Of a stretch of 64,000 nt of DNA, positions 46,101-59,995 are shown piece after piece. Origin of the DNA: Diploscapter coronatus (lineage: Eukaryota > Nematoda > Chromadorea > Rhabditida > Rhabditidae); NCBI GenBank assembly GCA_964036155.1, contig OZ038422.1, positions 27,489,201 through 27,553,200 of the forward strand, read 5' to 3'. Numbering within the stretch: the stretch's first letter is position 1; every line of letters begins with the position of its first letter. Position numbers and translations under genes: made by a program. A model generated the notes under the pieces. It did no database searches and had not been told where the DNA came from. It saw only the letters and a program-made list of their open reading frames with translations.

Positions 46101-49100
46101 CTAAAAATATTAAATTCTTACGACTAGCGCCCGACTTTAACGAGGGCAGACTTGAACACGATCCATCAGCGACTTTGGCCGCTGGCATCGCGGAACCATT
46201 AGACACTGCCCCAATAGACGAGGATGATCGAATAGAGCTAAAATTTACTCATAAATCAGAAAAAAACATGAAGTAAAGCTTTTTCTCAATAGAAATTAGA
46301 TTCAAAAGCTAGAAACTCTAGGTCTAACCTATAGTAAACAAAACACTGAAGGAAAGCTGTCACAGACATGTTACTTTTCTCTTTGTTTTCTAGTGATCTC
46401 TATTTTTCCATCTAGATCTATGAGATTTGAGCCATATTTTACCTGAGCGACGGTAGACTTGAGGCTATCGAACTTTTACTGGCCAAACGATTGAGCTGTT
46501 CGCTCAATTCCTGTTGATCGACGTCCGAAACGGAGGGGCGGTTTCGCTGAAAATCAAAAACTATCTAATCTTCATAAAATTTGAAATTTAATCTAAATTA
46601 TATTATGCCTAAGTTTAGAAATATTTGAGTATCTGAGATCAAACACGAATTTTATAAGTCTAATATATGCTGCCTAAGTTTAAATTCAATATACTCAACC
46701 CAAAAAGAGCAATTATAATTCGAATTCGGGGCTAGAGACTATGAAACAATGAATTTAAAAGCGAGAAAAGCAAATAGCTTTTCCGGAGCAGCAGACTCAA
46801 ACCGCACGCGCATGAATATTTAATGCGATTTTAGTCGGCATGAAAAGCGGAGGACCTTTTCAGCTCAAATTAAATACGAGATTGTTGTGTATTTTCATGG
46901 ACAATTATGCCTTATTCATGAGGAATTCAAAGGTCCGAATTTAAAAATAAACCTTTGCGATTCTTTTGCAGTTAACTGATGAAGACCTTGGGAAATAGTG
47001 GACTGTCACTGTCAGATTTGAGGGTTGAGGGGGCATGTTTCAAACTTTAATTTTGAATGTTTTAGACAAAATATGATTTAGATTTCATATGATGCGGAAT
47101 TTCAGTAATACACTGAATCTAAGAATATGAAGAAGGTGAGTTGTCTTAGAGAAATAGGTGTGAACACTTTTATGAATGAGATTAGATGCAAGAAATATGA
47201 TGGGTTAGAGAAAACGACATCGCGCATCCCAAATAAGGCAATGACCGATTCGCACGCGCAGTCAAGTGCCTTGTAACCGATTGGAGATTTGACACGCCTC
47301 TTATATTCCTTCTCCCCAACATCCATTTAGATTCATTTATTTATCTGGTCAAACCCTATATTCCTTCTAAATTCTAACTATCAAAAAATAAGAGCCTTTT
47401 GAAGTGTTAAAATGCAGACATCTAAAATATTCAAATAGAACACCCCTTTTAAAATATAAATATAAAGTCCCTAAGGATTTTAGTGTTTTCTAAAATTCAC
47501 AAAGATGTCGAAAAATCAATATTTAAAGCCTTATTCAGTGATACATGAAATGCAGAGCCAATATTGACAAATTCTAAAATTCGAAAATGCAATATTTGCA
47601 AATAGTAAAGAAACGTTGCTGGAATATCTAGATTTTCGCAATTTTGTGGAATTTCTAAAACCGGAACGTGCATTCAATTCTGGAAACGGAAAAAGAACGA
47701 GGAAGGGCTGGTTATAATGAGAAGACAAAAGCGTTCTCTTACAGCTGGAGAAACATAATTGGGAAAGGAAAATTAGCGCCCTGAACCGCTTTAGCCCTTA
47801 TTATATTGTCAGAAAGGGTCATTCGGATAGGTTTAAAACATAATCTGGTTGCAATTAATGAGAATAGAAAATCGCGCACGCTGACCATTTGATCAGCCGA
47901 ACAAAGGAATTAAGACGAAAATAATGATTGCCATAATCGAGGATGTAATCCCGAGAGATATCGGTTTGGCGAAGGTCAAGAAACGAGAGAGCAGATAATA
48001 AACAGAGGTCAGAAAAGACACTTGGCGACAGGTGTGGAAAAGGGATTAGATATATCCGGGCGAGAGTTGGCCTGATTAACTAGGATAACTTGTATTTGAA
48101 TCGTAAGCAGTTATTCTTTAGGCTCAAGCGATGATTATTATTTAAATGAAATGAATTTTAAATTTGAAAATGATTAATTTCGATAGAATACGAATGCCTT
48201 GATTAGCTCGAATAACTTATATTTGAATCTAAGTTTTAAAAGATGGATAATCTCTCAGCTACTTCTTTATATTAAAATGACGGCTATTATTTGAGTTTGA
48301 AAATGGTTCCCAAATGACTACACATGTCCTAAGATAGAAAATAAATTCAGATTTCTATGACGAACTTAAATATGAAAAGATTTCTAAATAACTATGATTT
48401 AAATTAGAAGATGAAATTAAGATTTTATAGAACGAAATTAAATATATTTTATGGTAGGAAATGAATTTTAGCATATTTCGATAATATATTTGTCAAAAGG
48501 GGGCTCCCCATCTCAGGCACTTGAGAAGAAGATTGCTTCCTCCCCCCCCTCTTCTTTCGTTTATGGTGAGAAAAGTGATAGTCCGCATTGCAAAAGTAAA
48601 TATTGAAATAGTACGACAATGTGTACAGAAGTCCTACATACGGGAAGATACAGAAAATCGATATATTTTGCAAATTTTAAATTTAAACAATTTCAAATAT
48701 ATGAGTTTTGAAAAGAGTCCATCGTATCTGGAAAGTTTTCAGACATATGTAACATCCTAAATTAATATATGGAATTTGAAAACTTGATGTAAATATTTTG
48801 GACAACAAGTCTTCAGGAAAATGATATATGGCTTGATATGCAGATAGAATCGTGGGTCTTTGAAGACAGCCGCCTGGAAATAGCGTAGGAAAAGTGATAT
48901 TTAAAGAGCTAAAGAAGGAAAAATAGTACTTGGGGAGGACGCAGGGAAATATGAGACTGCGATGAGCCGAAGGCGTGAACTCTGACGGAAATTCTGCACA
49001 AAGGAGAAGTTGGGAACAAATTTGGGAGGAAAAGCTAGCTGCATGTGCGTCCCTTTCCACATGTCCATTCGAACAATAGGTACGAGACTTAAACTCAGCA

Positions 49101-52100
49101 AGAAATATAACAAGGAACTTTGAGATGCTTTACATGTTGCAGCAGCCGATTTGCCTGCACAGGAAGTTCGTGCAGAAGTGAACATATTTAGATAGGAAGA
49201 AAAAGTTAAGGAATAAAAATCGCAAATTCTTAGACTAAGAATCTTAGTCATCGAGGACAAAAATTAACGAAATTTTACTATCTCAGGCAAAATCCACTAT
49301 CTGGAATTATTCTCATCGGTTTCTGATATAATTATTTATAGATAGCCGAGAATGTGATAAAGTACTCATTCTAATCAATTAATACTTTTTTTAAAACCTC
49401 AAAAGCTTTCCCGAACAATAAAGGAATGTCTAAAATTGGCTTGACCCTATCTGAGCGCTCGCAGGCCAATACAATTAGGTTTTAAGTTGAGGGGAAAATT
49501 TCGGAAATTTCTATTGGGCCCCCAAGAGGGCTTAGACGACTCGGCGTCGCTAAAGAACTCCCGACAAAAATCGAATTTCGCTAGCAAATTTTCTGCAAAA
49601 TTGGAAAAAAATTGAGAAAAACGCTCTCGTGTTCTCGAGTATAACTTTCCGGAAAACAAAAGCAACAGAAATGCAGACTCAGAATGACTACCCAGGGACC
49701 AGCTTGCTTGAGTTATAAAGTGAAAGAATGTAGACAATGAAGAGAGTAAGAGACATGGAAATGCCAATCGCAAAAATGTCTGTGATGTCGGAAAACAGCT
49801 ATTATAACACTAAATTTCGAATTATATAGACAGAATTTAGTTTATTAAACTGATGTATGGTTAGGAGCTTGGGTTATAATCTGCAATATAACGAGTAATA
49901 GTGCTGCTCTGGGGCAAGTCATACAATTTCATATCGCATAAAAGAGCTATCATATAAATCAATATAAAAATGAAAATGAATCGGACGGGAAAGAATTAGG
50001 GGTCGTTAAAATTGAAAAGTTCGTACGTTTATCATCTGTTTTTGAGAGCGGAAAAGTGCATTGCATTGAGGAAGAGTGAGCCTGCGTGAAAAACAATATG
50101 AATGAATGTACATTGTTCTGGGCTGCGCTTGACGAAAGAAAACAGATGAAAGAATTTGGAAAAATAGAAATCAGATTCCAAAAATCGAGAAAAATGAGAA
50201 AAAGATAAAAAGAATGAAAAATCAATCCGATTTCCACGAGATTTCCTTCAGGGAAAATTCCGGACCCTGGGCGCACGAAAATCGATAGACAAACAGTGCG
50301 CAGATTCGCTGATTTTCCGTCCACATATGCGCAGATTTTTCGAGCGTAAATGCGAACAAACATATGAAATCAAATTGAAAATTGCAGAACTCTGAATCAT
50401 CCAAAGTTTCGAAAATCAATAATTCCAATCCACGAACGTTTTTAATTGGCAACATTTCAAATTACATGATCATAGATTGAATGTTTTTTAAAGGTAAATT
50501 AGCAAAAATTTCCTAGTTTTCCAAGTGTTTATACCAAACTATGAATAGAAAATGGGGTTATATTGAAGTTACGAATTGAGAGTTTGGGATGAATCGCAAA
50601 TGAATCATTCTTGTGCATCAGTTCAATTGTAAAGATAACACAATAGATCTGGGATGAGGAGGAGGATATATTGATCTGGTTGATTTATGATAACCTATCA
50701 TTAATCAAAAGTCGAAATTCAAAGTGTCACGTTCAGCACTGAAAAATAGTCTATAAAACCAGCAATTTAATTCATAAATATCAAGTTCAGCATTATAAAT
50801 TAGAATTGGAACTTAAATAAGATCATATTAAATCTAAGAATTTCACATTCAGCACTGGAAATGACAATTTGTAATGGAAGTGAAGAATTTCGGCAAAGTT
50901 TGGAACATTCTCATGAAATTGCATTAAGATTGACTGGGCAAAACACGCGACAAGGGCGTGTATGAGTTTATTTCTCCAACAAATCAAATTATCGAAATCA
51001 TTCACAAGAATTTTACCTGCTTGTAACGGTGCTGGTAAATCGGAGGTGGCATTTAAAGTGGTGAGCATCGAATTGTGCGTTCTCACATGTTAAAGCATAT
51101 AGACTAAAACGCAGAAATTATACGGCACAAGAAATTTGAATTCACAGATTTCGCCTTAGAGAGGGACTATGATAAGAATTTTCCCAAGACGGACCACTCG
51201 AAAAGTCGTAGAGAGCACTTCTTGACCATGAGAAAGAGATAGAGAGAGAAGTGAGAGAGCAAAGAAACTGAGAGAGCACCAGAGAAGCAGGCAAAACTGA
51301 CTTTTCGGAAGATAAAGGGATTTCAAAGAGGGTGGAAGAGAAACAATAGAAAAAGAAGAAAATTCAAAGGAAAGACGAGAACACTTGAAGTTAGAGAAGA
51401 AAAGACCCGTGTAAAGTCAAAAATACGTACACAAAGATGGTTGTTGTTTTGGGTGTGTTACTAAAAATATTTAGATCTAAATACAAATATAACTAATTTA
51501 GTTTAAAATAAATATATTGCCGAATCTACATAAGTCTAATTCATGATAAGAAGATGATACGCTAAAAAGTTTCAATACCATCATATTTTAAAAATTTTAA
51601 ATATACATATATATATAAATTGTAGCTGCTTTCGTACAAGTCTTAAATAAAAATAAGCAAAATATGCTCGTGAGATCGAGTATTTCTCTCAAAACGAAAA
51701 AATGCGAACATTTTGTAAGCGGATAGGACAAACAGCGGGAAAGCGCGGAAAACTTGAGAAAAGTGCAGTTGAAATTTCGAACAAAGCAGGAAAAGCAAGG
51801 AATATACTCCCTCACACATGACGTAAAACCATTCAGAAGATATTTGAGATGATGTGAGACGAACATATGAGAAGAAACACATACTTCAAAACGAGCGTAT
51901 ATATACTTAGATTTAGGTAAAATGAATCGATATACAGGTGAAATGGTAGAAATTTTTAGTTTAATTTTAAAATACTAAAAATCGCAGTTAAACTTTAGGT
52001 ATGAATATCGTGGATTAAATGAGAATATATCAAATCGAAACCTAATTCGAGTATTTATGTAAAGATAAATCGATTATTTTACTTGTTAAGTATGTTAGGA

Positions 52101-55100
52101 ACTGAGATTTACTAATATGCCTCTTCCATGTACATTAGTGTTCAAGCGAAAGTGAAACACCATATTATTTACGCTAAATCTCCACACATCTGCTATAAAT
52201 GCAATTTGTGTGAACCTTGAAAGTTGCATTTTTCTTGAAATGCGCAAAATTTTCCTTATATGTAATCATAGAAGTTTGCTCATATTCGGGACAATATTTG
52301 AATAGGACCGCTATGCGCTCAGAAACTGGTGCTAAGTCGAGGAAATAGTGCGAGAATTCGAGAGAGAAGCGAGAAAATTAGAATAGTTGACATAAGAGTT
52401 GGACACCAGGCAACAACAATCAGATACAGGCTGGTGTAAATAATTTGATGCAAACTGGATTTTTCATAAACTACAAAACTTACTTTGAACAGAAAATAGG
52501 AGAAACCCATGTTTAGTCCTAGAGAATCGACTATGAATGATAGATATACCATTTGAGGGTATTTAAATTCCCCAGCCCCGCCCATTTTCTCAGTGTCCTT
52601 AAAAACGGCTTAAATGTCCTTATTATAATTCGCGCAACAGTAGGCTCTTTGTCGAGAAATTATACAGTCATTAGAGGCGATCGGGATGCATATTTTATGA
52701 AAATTAAGTCCTTTTATGGTATTTGGAAGGCAAAATGGGATGCGCTCTCATGACGCAATACCTAACATAAAGGAAACAATAAGGATGTCTAAGGTTATCC
52801 ATTGTTTGAAAATATTATATACAGAAGAATGGGTATATTATGAATCATAACGAAAGAACTAATAGATCTAGCTACTATATTTAACTGATTGAAGATTAAA
52901 TGATAAGTATGCAAATCAATAATGTTTGCTTAGGATATAGCATATGGAAAACGTGATTAGACAATCATAGGATAAAAGGGATGACGATTGATAAATTGGG
53001 AACAGGATTCGAAAATATATGAATCATAACATTGTCTTAAGATTAGAAATAAATAGTATCATAAATTCAAATATTAATAATTAATAAATTACCTCCTCAT
53101 CCATAATGTTTCCGCTAATATTAGTCTCGAAACGTTAGGAATGTTTGAAAGAAGAGAAATGTAGGCGGGGTCCCGTTTCGAATTTATTTGTTACATGTGC
53201 TGCTTTGCTTTTGCTGTTCTGTTCGCTTCGTTTCAAAGACAAGAAGCGCCTCGGGGCCTGCTGGGTTTAAGCACTAAGTGAATATTTGTATAGCGGCTCA
53301 GATCAACAAGTGAATAGTGGAGATTTTTGCTAAATCCAAAAATCCGCTATTTTCAAATATTTAGTGCTAAATTTTAATAATAAAATACGAAATCTCGAAT
53401 ATGGAATGTTGTATATAAATCAAGGGAAAATTCCTATGCTTCAACACAATAGTCTTAGAACAATCCCCGATATCTAGTGTCGTGTAAAATACGGCTTGAA
53501 TCGTATGCTTCAACACGTACAGCCTCAGAAAAGGTACATGTACAGTCGAAAAATCGATATTCTAAAGGATGAGTTGGTGGACAAAAGATGGAAAGGGGGA
53601 GAAAAAAAAGGGCAGGAATGACCACACAAAGGACAGATGGGAAAAGAGGCGACTGGGCACCAAGGATACTACACAAACGTGGTTAGCGGCTGGTGGTAAG
53701 GTTTCATTCCTATCTCTAACCATTGAAACATACAGAATTGCAGAGAAATATAGAATTTTCTGTATATCTTTGGCCCACTCGAAGATACAGACACGTAGAG
53801 GAAAGTAGGAATCTAACAAGGTGGAGTTAATGAAATAATCCTTGAAACTCTGTACTTTTTCATCCTAATGCATATTGAAGGCTGAAAGATGCAAGAATGA
53901 GATAGCATATTCACAAATTTGGCGCCAATTTGCTTTGAAGATATTACGAAATTATTTGGGGCAGTCGGTTTAAAGGCAGCTGGAATTTGGAAATAGAGTT
54001 AATTTATCATGAGACTTTCGAAACTGAGAAATTCATGATTTAAATGCGACACTTATTATTTGTGCGTAAGAAGTTGTAAATCGAATTAATTGCAGGCCTA
54101 TAGAAAAAATGAGTTGCCTAGGAAATGAGATTTAAGAGTTAGTTGAAACTGATACCTTGATAAGGAAAATATCATCATGTTCTGATAGATAAATCAAAAA
54201 TTACCCATTTACTTAAATGAGCACATTTTTGCAAGATAATAATATGATATGGATTGAAATATTTTGGCAATTAAATCAGAAAAAAATTAAAAACGTACAT
54301 TTTTCTGTTCCAGGTAGAATTGATGCTGAGCGATGGCGGTCTTCCAAATACACTTGGCCAATTTTGGGGTGGTGCATTCGAAGGTTTGAAGGAAAATCTT
54401 AGCGGCTGGCCTTCTCGATAACGTCACCCTAAAAGTTAGCATAATTTGGACAAAATATTAAATAAAATTAACATAATTTAAACATAAAATAGTGAAAATA
54501 GCGAAAAGTTACATTAGAGTGAATGCAAAATCGCAAAGTTTTGATAGAATAGCATTTCAGTGGAAAAAGGAGTGAAAAGTTGAATTGGCTTAATGCGAAT
54601 TTCGGCATTCAGACATTCAGCAGCAATAAAGAGATTCATTGGCTTTGAAACTGTAGCGAGAAAGCAAACGAATAGCAGCAAAACACCACCAACGAACGAC
54701 CTTCTCATTGATTTGTCAGGAACAAAATTTATGAGGGGACATAGAATATCAAACTTGAACAAACTGTGATGTCATATAAAAACTAAAGTTTAAGTTCGAT
54801 AAATTTCTTACTGAGTAGTTGGATCTAAAACCGCCTGAGCTAGTGCGTCATCTTCGGATAGCATAGAGCAATCCAAAGAAGGCTGTTCGTAGTTATTCTT
54901 CTTCGGCATGCCAATAATCCGCACTTCGACCATAAACTCGTTATCTTTGTAATATAAATTGTCGAGAACGTCCCAAGTATAGACCTAAAATAATGATACT
55001 ACTTTAAAATCAATAATAATCGCACCTTATTGGGTTTGATGCTATCTTTATTTTCATACAGCGAAAGACCTCGGTTACTCACTGCTAGAAGGCAGGAATT

Positions 55101-56058
55101 CTTCTGAAACATCTTCAGTCAATAAATTTTCAACAAAAAATATCAAGAAATTACATCGGTATCCAGAACGGTATAGTATCGACAGCCGTATCTGGGCCAC
55201 GTAGATATTAGTTGAAGGAAACTAAATTTAAATATCATCTTTTTTCAGTTTAAGATAAGAATTACTTAAGCATGGCGTCCCCTCTAGGTATATTCCGGTA
55301 CGCACAGTAGATCGAGAAAATTTCTCCCTCCATTTGATTTTCAGAACCGTTGAAATATGCGAACACCCTTTTTGGGGGTGGAATAGGTAGAATGCAATGA
55401 AGCAGCGATAACGCTGTTTCTTCGCTGAAAAATAGTTATCGAAATAAATTTACGAACTAAACAACTCCTACTTTGCAATATCCGAATCATAAACTCTCAT
55501 CAGTAGTGCTGCCGCCTTAGCGTAAACGCTTCCATTCGTTAATAGCTCACCCTAATTAGGTCAATAAACTAGTTTAATTGGGCTAGTTATAAATGAATTA
55601 CCTTGTACAATTGCCTATGAATTTCCAAAAACAATAGTTCGATGGTGACTGCGTTTGACAAAGAGTAAATAGAATCTACGAAATATCGAATTGAGTGAGT
55701 TAAATGAATTTTTCCGGGAGGTTCCCCAGAAAACGACAAATTCGCTATGACCGTCTCTTCATCGAGCCAGAAATAGTTGTGCCTGAAAACCTTATGCGAA
55801 TCTCTGAACAAATATAAAATATACCTATCATCAACATGAGCCAACCCGAAGAATCCTTTGTCTGCTTCATTTAGGGAGCAATGCGAAGCGAGGACTTGTA
55901 ACACATCCTCCACTGTTAATCTGGCATGCAGGCTTATCTGAAGTTGCAAAATTAGCGTAATTTTCGTGAAATAAACACTCGAATATGCCTATTTTTACCT
56001 CGATAAATTTTCCATCCAATAATTGAACGATTGCAGCTTCATTGCGTAGTTTTTCCAT
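43180..56058 (-). CDS. FRMD4-type FERM-domain scaffold protein
   Basis: About 22 exons. The start at 56056-56058 reads MEKLRNEAAIVQLLDGKFIE, very near the FERM start. FERM exons run from there to ~54296: SLHARLTVEDVLQVLASHCS, GFFGLAHVDD, HNYFWLDEE, FVDSIYSLSNAVTIELLFLE, GDAMLKFLQLISTWPRYGC, VYTWDVLDNLYYKDNEFMVE, and the F3 lobe end LAKCIWKTAIAQHQFYLEQ. These match FRMD4A/B well. A 7.7 kb intron (46553-54295) follows. Then a serine-rich linker, a coiled region with ARRKDLEEKLMAKMAEL, then CLREGEITG, KRRIGTAFSIPEEL and HRKIVAAAERLSKDKNMNKS leads to the rest. That is the FRMD4 segment after the FERM domain that binds cytohesin-type partners. The rest is a disordered serine/proline-rich tail ending NQQAPKTATIV. 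FRMD4 proteins link cytohesin/Arf6 and Par3 at epithelial junctions. The stop is at 43180. Confidence 0.88.
46553..54295. other. 7.7 kb intron of the FRMD4-type gene
   Basis: By far the largest intron of the window. Much of it is purine-rich on the plus strand (pyrimidine-rich in the transcript), for example 48500-50300 and 51180-51400. No protein-coding element was identified apart from a candidate alternative first exon at 53093-53104 and a weaker one ending near 51018. No inverted-repeat element of the kind seen elsewhere was found on reading. Confidence 0.6.
53093..53104 (-). other. Candidate internal first exon of a short FRMD4-type isoform
   Basis: On the minus strand ATGGATGAGGAG is followed directly by GTAATT, a usable donor, and stops in phase 0. 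The next real exon (RNRPSVSDVD..., from about 46552) also begins in phase 0. Splicing would therefore give a protein lacking the FERM domain but keeping the coiled segment and tail. This is inference from phase and position only. Confidence 0.25.
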
Positions 56059-59000
56059 GAACCAGGAATGTTTAGAAACTCAGAAATTTAGAAATGCATT
56101 AGGAGAGGAGAAGGGGTTATTTTTATTATTTATGACCTAAAATCGATACATTTTTCTTATGGACACTATTTGGCAGTGCGAAAATAGACTCGAAGCACAC
56201 ACCGGTAGTCGGTGGGTTCAGGAATTGCAGAGGGAGAGAATAAAAATGAAATCGGGAAAAAACGCATCGTCTAGGTTTATTCAAGAGATCTAGAGTAAAT
56301 AAAGGTTTGAAATCATCAAATAATAGCAGAAAATAAATAAGATCTCGAAAAACACTTGAATCTGCAAAAATTGTCATGTAAAGTGAGCCAAAATGAGAAA
56401 TTCCATAGAAAAGTGTAAAAATTGGCATGGAAAGAAGACTATGAAAATTATCTAAGCAAAAATGAGCACAGCCAAAAAGTCCGTGAAATATGGATATCTT
56501 TGAATGTTCGCAGAGAAAGAAAGGAAACCTGACCCTTGAATGAGGAAATAGAATGGGCAAAGAAGCAGAGACAAGTCATATCTCGTGAGCGCGTTCGATA
56601 GCTACTGCCAAAATAAGGATAACTTTAGGGCAAAGAAGAAAGAGATTAGAGCAATGACACGGATATGAGGAATCTTAGATATTTGAGGAAATCTCTCATG
56701 AAATAAAAGGGAGAAAACCTATAAATTTTATGAAAATGAGTCATGGCATTTCTAGAACGCCTATAGCATTTGAAACTTCTAAAGCAAGAATATAATATGC
56801 ATCATGAAAATTTCAACATAATTGTAAAAATAGCAATATAGAACGAAAATGCGTTGTTTATTCTGAAAAAAAAAATTCCAGAGAACCTATAAAATCTCAG
56901 ATTCACTAAAGCTAGAAAAAATCGCGAAAATCTCTATTTTCAGCCTCCATATATGGGGAAGAATCCCAATAATTATAGGGGCTCATCCGAGGTCTTTGAC
57001 ATGCGAGGACAAGGACGGTAAATCATTGTTTTCTCCATACACGAACATGTCAGGAAGCGCGCAGTCGGAAAATAAAGGGAAAGTAAAAAAGTAGGTAAAT
57101 TGCTGAGATTATGAGGTTATGAGCGGGATATGTGGTTTATTTGAAGAGCGAAATATTGTAAATAAAAATAAATGGATTCTTGATAATATCTTGGGAGTAT
57201 CAAAATTAGTATGGCCAGTATGATTTTTGAGAATACCAGATTTTATCAATATATTTGGATATCATCTAATTTGAAGTAGTTTTTTTTTTAAAATAAGTAC
57301 CTAGGTTTCAGGAAACTAAACTACCAATATTAATACGCACAGATTAGATCTACGCAATTTATCGATTAAATTACTGAAGTTTCATCAAATCAAGACAGCA
57401 GCGAACTTAAGAGATGTGTTTGCGTATATATTTGATGTGGTGGGCTATAGGAAAACGATGCATATCATAAATCAGAAGAAAGTGCAAAAAATGCCTGCAA
57501 GGGATCGTTCAGATGAACGAATGAATGAACGGTTTTTGTGCGTATATCCAGCCAGTTTCGGCAGCCTATCCCAAAACATTACAGGTCAAAAAAGCGATCG
57601 TAATCATTGGAGGAATACTCCAGAGTAAAACGAGTCTCGTAGTCGTAATATGAATGTGAAAATGAATACTTGTACTAGAAAAAATAAGTTGTTTCATATC
57701 AATTAGTGAAAACTACGAAATAAATGAGATATATTGACATATTTCCAACAGAAACTTGACACATTTTGCACATAGAATCTTTAAGTCTAAAGTCTCAGAT
57801 ATAAAGCCAAGTTTTATGTTTGAGAACCGAGTAATGAAGCCTAGTTTACGACTCTATTCTTCAAGATTAGCGAAAATTTTTGTAAAAAATGATAGAGACT
57901 TATTCAACATAGCTATCTTGGCTAGATTTAATGATGTGGAGAAAATTCTTACCAAAAATATAATAAAAAATGTAACAAACTGAGCTAACTAGGCTTGATT
58001 TCTATTCGAAACAATCGAGTGGTCAAGTTGAGGAAGAAATCTACGCGTGGTGAGCCGACCAATCGACTATCCTCATTCCGTTCTCTCATGAAATTCAAGG
58101 ACGATTAGGGACGAAATAGCGCTTGAAATGGAGAGGGCGGGAAAGATAAAGAAAACAATTCAGTGAGAGAACGGGGATAATTGGAGATTTAGAGAAGCAA
58201 AGACTATAGATAAAGAGGAAGTTATGAAGTGGGTGGAAAAAATTCATTTCGAAGAAATAGTGATCATGACTGGTCACTAATATTTTGGCCGGAACATTCA
58301 AACAATTTAAAAACTAAGTAAATGAATAAATATTTGATAAATGTATTCAACGCCCGAATAAAGTATAAATGAAAGTTAAAAATATGCCCGAAATTGGCTG
58401 CGATTTCACATTCTCACATCTCATAAAATATGCTATGAACATTTAGAGACATCTTCCGAGCTCATAAAACATTTTGAGGAACATGTTTAAGGGGGAACGA
58501 GGCTGAGAGTGCGAAATTTCAGGCAGTCTCGGGCTATATGATATGATTCAATTGAATTTTTATGCGCACGGAGAAAAAGTGCCAACAATTGTTTTCTCGA
58601 CGCTGAGTCACACGCGTTTTACACAGGGGTGATAGGGGAGAACAGCGATGTGCTCATTTATAAAGTTAGTTGGGAACGTTTTTACAAATATTCGGGAGCA
58701 ATTTCAATAGTTATTTAGAAAATCTTAAGAGTTAGGCTTCGGAAACATTCAAATTACAAGAAATTTCGAGAAGATTCTTACAATTTAGGAGCATTCTAAA
58801 TGTTTCTGGGAACAATTGGGAATAATTTCGAGAATATTGTCCAAAATATATATGAAAAGAAACTGCTCTTCCTCAAAGATAGTGGAATGAAGACGATTTC
58901 GAAGGGATTAACCATCGACATGAAGCCGGGAAATAATACTTGAAATTTAGAGAGACCGAGAAGAATCGAAAGAAAGAAGTTGAAAGTCACTACGGGATGC

Positions 59001-59995
59001 GCTCGCAGTTGAGTACACACAACATATTATGGAAGAGAGAAATAGCGTCATGAAATATGGGGCAGAGAAGATGGAGACAGAACGGTCAGAATGAGAGTTA
59101 ATAGTGATAAGCGAAGCAAAGTAAAGAGTAATGATAAGTGATGGAGGAAGGTAAACACAAAGTATTAGCAACATAGTATACTTGTTTAAAGCATTAAATT
59201 AACATGAAAAGTCTATCTCCATTAAAATTCTAAAATCTAAATTGAAAGCTGATCTTCATGAAATTCACATATCTATGGATAGCTCATCAATTTTAAAGAG
59301 AAAAAGCTATTTTAATTAAAATTCTCATTTCTAAATCAGATCTAAGCTTCACTATATGAATAAAAATACAAAAATAGACTCATTCTTTCTCTCCCTTTAC
59401 AGATAAAAGGGATTTGCATCATGATCATTGGATTTGAGGAGAGAAGAAAAGACGCATACGAAATTAGGCGGATCGTGCATTCTAATGGATGAATGTGTAT
59501 GAAAGTAGATTTCGAGGGAATCGAAAAGAGAAAGGAATAAAATTAGAGAGATTGGAATAAGAAGGAGGATTTTCTTTCCATTTTCCTCTCATACAGTTAG
59601 TTCCGTGAGAACTCTTTGTAGTGGCCTAGAAAAATGCGTCCGACGCACAAAATGGTCAGTGAGAGGGAAATTTGCCTTCCGGTCAACGATTATATCCATG
59701 TAAATGTTTTGACTAGAAAACATGAAAAATTGTATTTAAATATGATCTTTCGGGTTATTTTGAAGTAAAATGTAACCTAATCTGTGATGTTGAATTTGGT
59801 TAGTTATGTTATAATTTTTTTCTTTAAAATCATGAACAAATACCAATTAGAATAAAAGGACTTTATTCTAAAAAAGTCAACTTGTACGTTGAAACATTAT
59901 TCTTATGTATAAAGCTAAATGGTAGCAAAAGAAGCAAGATAAGCTTGATTCTTTGAGACTCAAAAGGTTGAGTTGAAGTTGACCGAGCGAACTGC
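56059..59995. other. 3.9 kb spacer upstream of the FRMD4-type gene
   Basis: Between the FRMD4-type start and the collagen stop, both minus strand. The plus strand is strongly purine-rich over long stretches (56560-56720, 58100-58210, 59050-59160, 59500-59580), which creates long serine/leucine/phenylalanine-rich frames on the minus strand that look spurious. No exon, RNA gene or repeat was recognised; 5' non-coding exons of FRMD4 could lie here unseen. Confidence 0.5.

Noticed and set aside
48683..50455. Series of minus-strand frames rich in Ser, Phe, Leu and Pro
   Set aside because: They come from the purine-rich plus strand within the FRMD4 intron; no splice-consistent chain or family match was found.
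56126..56560. 144-codon minus-strand frame just upstream of the FRMD4 start
   Set aside because: Considered as an N-terminal extension or an upstream gene, but it is hydrophobic by base bias only, has no FERM likeness, and the FERM domain is already complete from MEKLRNEAAIVQLLDG.
57756..57983. 75-codon plus-strand frame starting MTHFAHRIFKSK
   Set aside because: Its composition is like spacer DNA and it shows no splice or promoter context.
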